Below are positions 60,895 to 64,000 of a DNA stretch of 64,000 nucleotides, in pieces. Made by a program: the position numbers and the translations under genes. Each line of letters begins with the position of its first letter. The stretch's first letter is position 1. The DNA is from an uncultured Lachnospiraceae bacterium (GTDB taxonomy: Bacteria > Bacillota > Clostridia > Lachnospirales > Lachnospiraceae): positions 186,001-250,000 of the forward strand of contig CAJTQI010000002.1 of NCBI GenBank assembly GCA_910578645.1, read 5' to 3'. Below the pieces are notes generated by a model. The model was not told the origin of the DNA, did not search any database, and was given only the letters and a program-made list of their open reading frames with translations.

Positions 60895-61506
60895 ATGAAA
60901 AACAGTTATAAATCTTATCTGTTGGGGTGTATGATGACAATGTCTGTGTTGGGCGGATGCGCAGGCGGCGCGGGGGCTTCTGACGACGGACTAAAGGGGA
61001 ATGGAGAAATCTTGGAAAGTGAGAGTCAGACAGGGGAAGACTCTGCCGCGGAGGGCGACGAGGCATCGGCGCAGGTTGTTTTTGAAGGGCAGGACCTTGA
61101 GGGCAATGCGGTTTCCTCGGATATTTTTTCCGGTAAGAAACTTACCATGGTAAATGTGTGGGCTACTTATTGTAATCCTTGCCTGAGCGAGATGCCGGGG
61201 CTTGGGGAACTGGCAGGAGAATATGATTCCGGCGACTTCCAGATAATCGGCATTGTCAGTGACGTGCAGGAAGGCGCAGGGGAAGAGGGCGTGGAACTGG
61301 CGGCGTACCTGGCCAGGGAGACCGGTGCGGACTACCCCCATCTGCTTTTGAATGAATCGTTATATTACGGGCTGCTTTCGGATGTGTCGGCTGTGCCCAC
61401 CACCTTTTTTATCGATGGGGAAGGGAATATCCTGGACACTGTAGTCGGCGCCCAGGACAAAGCAGGATGGAAGGAGAAAATCGATGGCTTTTTGGAAGAA
61501 GAGTAG
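60895..61506 (+). CDS. TlpA-type thioredoxin-like lipoprotein
   Basis: The 203-residue protein has a lipoprotein signal (MKNSYKSYLLGCMMTMSVLGGC, lipobox LGGC near residue 22), an acidic Gly/Ser/Glu linker, and a thioredoxin fold (about 60-200). The redox-active motif is Cys93-Asn-Pro-Cys96 in WATYCNPCLSEMPG, and the cis-proline loop is VSAVPTTFFIDGEG. It would exchange thiols outside the membrane, reducing or oxidising partner proteins. Electrons probably come from the membrane ferredoxin-type protein two genes on. Its end overlaps the CXXC miniprotein gene by 23 bases in another frame. AGGAGG precedes the start. Confidence 0.9.
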   Translation: MKNSYKSYLLGCMMTMSVLGGCAGGAGASDDGLKGNGEILESESQTGEDSAAEGDEASAQVVFEGQDLEGNAVSSDIFSGKKLTMVNVWATYCNPCLSEMPGLGELAGEYDSGDFQIIGIVSDVQEGAGEEGVELAAYLARETGADYPHLLLNESLYYGLLSDVSAVPTTFFIDGEGNILDTVVGAQDKAGWKEKIDGFLEEE

Positions 61507-61636
61507 GCGGCACGGATGGATGCTCGGCGTATTGTTTGGCGTGCTCTTTCTCGGTATCGGTGTAAGTCAGGGACAGTTTGCGGTGATATGGCAAAAGGCC
61601 GTGATGATTTGTATGGAGTGTATCGGTATCGGCTAG
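61484..61636 (+). CDS. CD1871A-type CXXC miniprotein
   Basis: The 50-residue protein begins MAFWKKSRRHGWMLGVLFGV, has one membrane helix (about 11-28) and ends KAVMICMECIGIG with a Cys43-x-x-Cys46 motif. I recognise it as the CD1871A family of CXXC miniproteins, which are usually encoded beside a TlpA-like protein and a 4Fe-4S membrane protein, as here. ATG at 61484 stands 7 bases after AAGGAG, inside the end of the TlpA gene. The frame overlaps TlpA by 23 bases. The two cysteines near the membrane could carry electrons or thiols between the other two proteins; this is inferred from context. Confidence 0.8.
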   Translation: MAFWKKSRRHGWMLGVLFGVLFLGIGVSQGQFAVIWQKAVMICMECIGIG

Positions 61637-61701
61637 AAGTGTGTGGCAAAGGAAGTGGGGAACCCAAAGGGGTTCCGGATAGGAAAGAATGGAGGATTTA
61701 G

Positions 61702-62571
61702 GTGAGTAGATTGCAACTTGCCGTGCAGATACTGTTTACGTTTTTTACGAACGGGTATCTGTATGGCTTTATGGACGGCAAGATTTATAAGGGCAGCCTG
61801 AAATATGCCTGTGTGCCGGGGCTGAATTGTTATTCCTGCCCCGGGGCGGTGGCGTCCTGCCCTATCGGTGCGCTTCAGGCATTGTTAAACCAGCATAAGA
61901 CAGGGATTCCCTTTGGTGTATTGGGAGTCTTTTTCTTGTTTGGAAGCATTCTTGGGCGGTTTGTCTGCGGATGGCTTTGTCCTTTCGGTATGGTACAGGA
62001 TATTCTGCACAAGATACCTCTTTTTCAAAAAAGGAAAAGGCTGCCTTTCCATCATATACTAAAATACGGGAAATATGCGACGCTGGTGTTCCTGGTGGTA
62101 ATCGGTTCCGTTTTTTTGTTCGGCGGATTCGCCAAAGTTCCTGCATTTTGTAAATATCTGTGCCCGTCCGGGACGCTTCTTGGGGCGGTGCCGCTTCTTG
62201 CCGTAAATGACGGACTGCGCAGCCAGATTGGCGGGCTGTTTTATTGGAAATTCGGTGTGCTGCTTGTCATTTTGCTCGTGTCGGTGAAAATATACCGCCC
62301 ATTCTGCCAGTATCTATGTCCGCTGGGCGCTATTTATGGATGGTTTAACAGGTTCAGCCTTGTGCAGATTCATTGGGATAAGGAAAAGTGTATTTCCTGC
62401 GGATTATGTGAAAAGGCGTGCCCGGTTGCTCTTAAGGTTACGGAGATTTCCCGTTCTCCTGAGTGCATACGTTGCGGAGAGTGCGTGGCGTCCTGTCCTG
62501 AGAAATGTCTGAATTTTAAAAGAAAAAACCTGCCGGACTGCGGGATGGAATGTGAAAATAGCGGTGTATGA
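61702..62571 (+). CDS. 4Fe-4S membrane polyferredoxin (NapH/CcdA-like role)
   Basis: The 289-residue protein has about five helices and several cysteine motifs. CPGAVASCPIGALQ lies near the N-terminus. Repeated membrane motifs follow: CGWLCPFGMVQD, CKYLCPSGTLLG and CQYLCPLGAIYG. The C-terminal domain has two 4Fe-4S clusters (CISCGLCEKACPV and CIRCGECVASCPEKC). It resembles NapH-type electron carriers that pass electrons across the membrane. The start is GTG at 61702, five bases after GGAGG. Following the CXXC miniprotein and TlpA, it is the likely source of reducing power for external thiols. Confidence 0.88.
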   Translation: MSRLQLAVQILFTFFTNGYLYGFMDGKIYKGSLKYACVPGLNCYSCPGAVASCPIGALQALLNQHKTGIPFGVLGVFFLFGSILGRFVCGWLCPFGMVQDILHKIPLFQKRKRLPFHHILKYGKYATLVFLVVIGSVFLFGGFAKVPAFCKYLCPSGTLLGAVPLLAVNDGLRSQIGGLFYWKFGVLLVILLVSVKIYRPFCQYLCPLGAIYGWFNRFSLVQIHWDKEKCISCGLCEKACPVALKVTEISRSPECIRCGECVASCPEKCLNFKRKNLPDCGMECENSGV

Positions 62572-62624
62572 TAGTCTGTCTGGCGGCGCGGCAAGGAAAG
62601 GTATCATGAGGAAAGAAATAGTCT

Positions 62625-63656
62625 ATGGCTGATAAAGGAAAAGTAACGATATATGATATTGCGAAGGAGGCGGGGGTTTCTGCTTCTACGGTGTCCAGAG
62701 TCTACAATGGGCACAGGAATGTGAGCGCAAAGAAGCGGGATGAAATAGAGGCGCTTTTAAAGAAATATAATTATGTGCCGGATGCGTTGGCAATGGGGCT
62801 GCGCAAGACTTCCACAAAAACTCTGGGGGTGATTGCCTCGGACCTTCGGAATCCCTTTTTTTCCCATCTATTAATCGAGTGCGAGAAGACGGCTGACTTA
62901 AACGGGTACACAGTTTTTTCCTGCGATACGCTGGAATCCGTCGAAATGGAGATAGGGCATTTCATGAGGCTTGCCAATCAGAAAGTAGATGCCGTGATAC
63001 AGCTTGGGGGAAGTTCCGATGCGAAGCAAGGAAGCGAGGCGTATCTTCAATGTATCAAAAATATTTCTGAGCGCATACCGATTATCACAACCGGGTATTC
63101 TTTCTATGACAACTGTTACAGCGTGATGACAGACGAGGCCAGAGCCATGCAGACATTGTTAGAATATCTGATTAATCTGGGACATAGGAAAATTGCATTT
63201 GTGGGCGGGTTAGAGCATGTCCGTTCAACCGGGGAGAAGAGAAGACAGTACAGGGAGACTCTGGCAAAGCGCGGTATCCCGTTTCGGGAAGACTATGTTG
63301 TGGAGACAGACTATGATAAAGAAAGCGGCTATAATGGGACGGTGGGGCTTTTGGCGGGCGAAGACATTCCGAGCGCCCTTATCATGGTCAATGAGATGAC
63401 GGCGGTGGGGGCGATGAAGGCAGTCAGGGAAAAAGGTTTATCCATTCCGAAGGATATTTCCATGGTCTGCTTCGACAATACATATATATCTGAAATGACA
63501 ACGCCTGCCCTCACGGCGGTGGGCTGTCATTATGGCAAGTTTGCGCAGAAACTTGTCTATACGGCGTTGGACGCGGCGGGGATGCACAAACCGGAGAGAA
63601 TATCTTACGTGGAATCCGTCTTTGTAATCAGGGAGTCCGCCAGGACGCATGTGTGA
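62625..63656 (+). CDS. LacI-family transcriptional regulator (third)
   Basis: The 343-residue protein has an N-terminal helix-turn-helix (VTIYDIAKEAGVSASTVSRVYNG), hinge NYVPDALAMGLRKTSTKTLGVI, and effector domain with ADLR-like SDLRNPFFSHLL and the MVCFDNTYIS block near residue 280. It is followed 21 bases later by another LacI-type gene, so two regulators stand in tandem. Its target operon is probably beyond the right edge or nearby. AGGAAAG lies 9 bases before the ATG. Confidence 0.92.
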   Translation: MADKGKVTIYDIAKEAGVSASTVSRVYNGHRNVSAKKRDEIEALLKKYNYVPDALAMGLRKTSTKTLGVIASDLRNPFFSHLLIECEKTADLNGYTVFSCDTLESVEMEIGHFMRLANQKVDAVIQLGGSSDAKQGSEAYLQCIKNISERIPIITTGYSFYDNCYSVMTDEARAMQTLLEYLINLGHRKIAFVGGLEHVRSTGEKRRQYRETLAKRGIPFREDYVVETDYDKESGYNGTVGLLAGEDIPSALIMVNEMTAVGAMKAVREKGLSIPKDISMVCFDNTYISEMTTPALTAVGCHYGKFAQKLVYTALDAAGMHKPERISYVESVFVIRESARTHV

Positions 63657-63677
63657 AGGAAGGCATAGGAGGCAGAA

Positions 63678-64000
63678 ATGGGGCGGGATGCGACAATCAT
63701 TGACATAGCCCACAGGGCAGGCGTATCGACTGCTACTGTATCAAGGGTGCTTAACAGGACAGGCAAAGTACGGGAAGAGACGCGGGAAAAAGTGGAGGCG
63801 GCAGCCAGGGAATTGGATTACCGGCCCAATATCGTGGCCAAAAACCTAAGCACGGTGCGCAGCAATGTGATTGGCGTATTGGTGCCCGATGTCAGGAACC
63901 CTTTCTATGCCAATATTTTTGTGGAATGTGAGAAATATGCCAATGAAAAGGGCTTCTCATTGCTTTTATACAATTTTCTGGAATCCCGGGACATGGAGAG
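63678..64000 (+). CDS. LacI-family transcriptional regulator (fourth), truncated by window edge
   Basis: About 107 codons are visible. The N-terminal helix-turn-helix reads TIIDIAHRAGVSTATVSRVL, followed by the hinge NIVAKNLSTVRSNVIGVLVPD and the start of the effector domain (RNPFYANIFVECEKYANEKG). AGGAGG lies 5 bases upstream. The sequence is closer to the gene before it than to the other LacI proteins in the window by its RNPF-x and VECEK blocks, so the two may be a local duplication. The rest is outside the window. Confidence 0.9.
   Translation, partial: MGRDATIIDIAHRAGVSTATVSRVLNRTGKVREETREKVEAAARELDYRPNIVAKNLSTVRSNVIGVLVPDVRNPFYANIFVECEKYANEKGFSLLLYNFLESRDME

Noticed and set aside
1..64000. 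tRNA, rRNA, integrase or attachment sites
   Set aside because: No cloverleaf, rRNA core sequence, recombinase gene or tRNA-linked direct repeat was found on reading both strands by eye; a covariance-model scan was not possible.

Overview
The window looks like chromosome of a gut-type Lachnospiraceae (Clostridia, Firmicutes). The signs are strong AGGAGG ribosome sites, frequent GTG/TTG starts, a DUF6465-type small protein, a CD1871A-type CXXC miniprotein, FapA/HD-GYP regulators without flagellar genes, many LacI/AraC regulators, and plant-glycan enzymes (GH130, GH32, GH36, GH4). No rRNA, tRNA, CRISPR array or full insertion sequence was found. Family assignments rest on motif recognition from the translated sequence; no database search was run.

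Layout. (1) 1-2.0 kb: an AT-rich edge with two ABC-2 permeases and a GT4 glycosyltransferase. (2) 2.2-6.3 kb: a heterodimeric multidrug-type ABC exporter behind a 39-codon leader ORF and a terminator, an arrangement like bmrB-bmrCD attenuation. (3) 6.4-11.4 kb: a LacI regulator and a beta-mannan operon (2-epimerase plus two GH130 phosphorylases) with a clear promoter and operator palindrome. (4) 11.5-17.7 kb: DUF6465, an EamA exporter, a MITE-like element with a 7-bp target duplication, a self-regulated PadR-DUF1700-DUF4097-PspC envelope operon, an ECF S-component and a CmpB-type membrane protein. (5) 17.8-22.4 kb: an ECF sigma factor with a membrane anti-sigma-like partner, then an AT-rich ATPase plus PD-(D/E)XK nuclease pair with its own promoter, followed by a second, inverted MITE-like copy.

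(6) 22.6-41.3 kb: a signalling island with an intramembrane-sensing two-component system, two REC-HD-GYP proteins, two hybrid kinases (one fused to a DegV fatty-acid-binding domain), two FtsX-type ABC exporters, and a FapA protein carrying seven exact 26-residue repeats. (7) 41.3-44.2 kb: thiamine diphosphokinase, a PsiE-like membrane protein, a LacI regulator, and clusters of palindromic repeats. (8) 44.6-59.9 kb: two sugar importers with GH32, GH4 and GH36 enzymes and AraC regulators. Together they could take raffinose-family oligosaccharides to sucrose and then to glucose and fructose. (9) 60.1-64 kb: an SGNH hydrolase, a TlpA-CXXC miniprotein-polyferredoxin redox trio, and two tandem LacI regulators, the last cut by the window edge.

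The most promising unexplained items are the ATPase-nuclease pair (20.1-22.0 kb), the kinase-receiver-DegV fusion (28.5-31.2 kb), the repeat-bearing FapA (34.6-36.7 kb), the leader/attenuator of the ABC exporter (2.2-2.6 kb) and the MITE-like family (12.9 and 22.1 kb).
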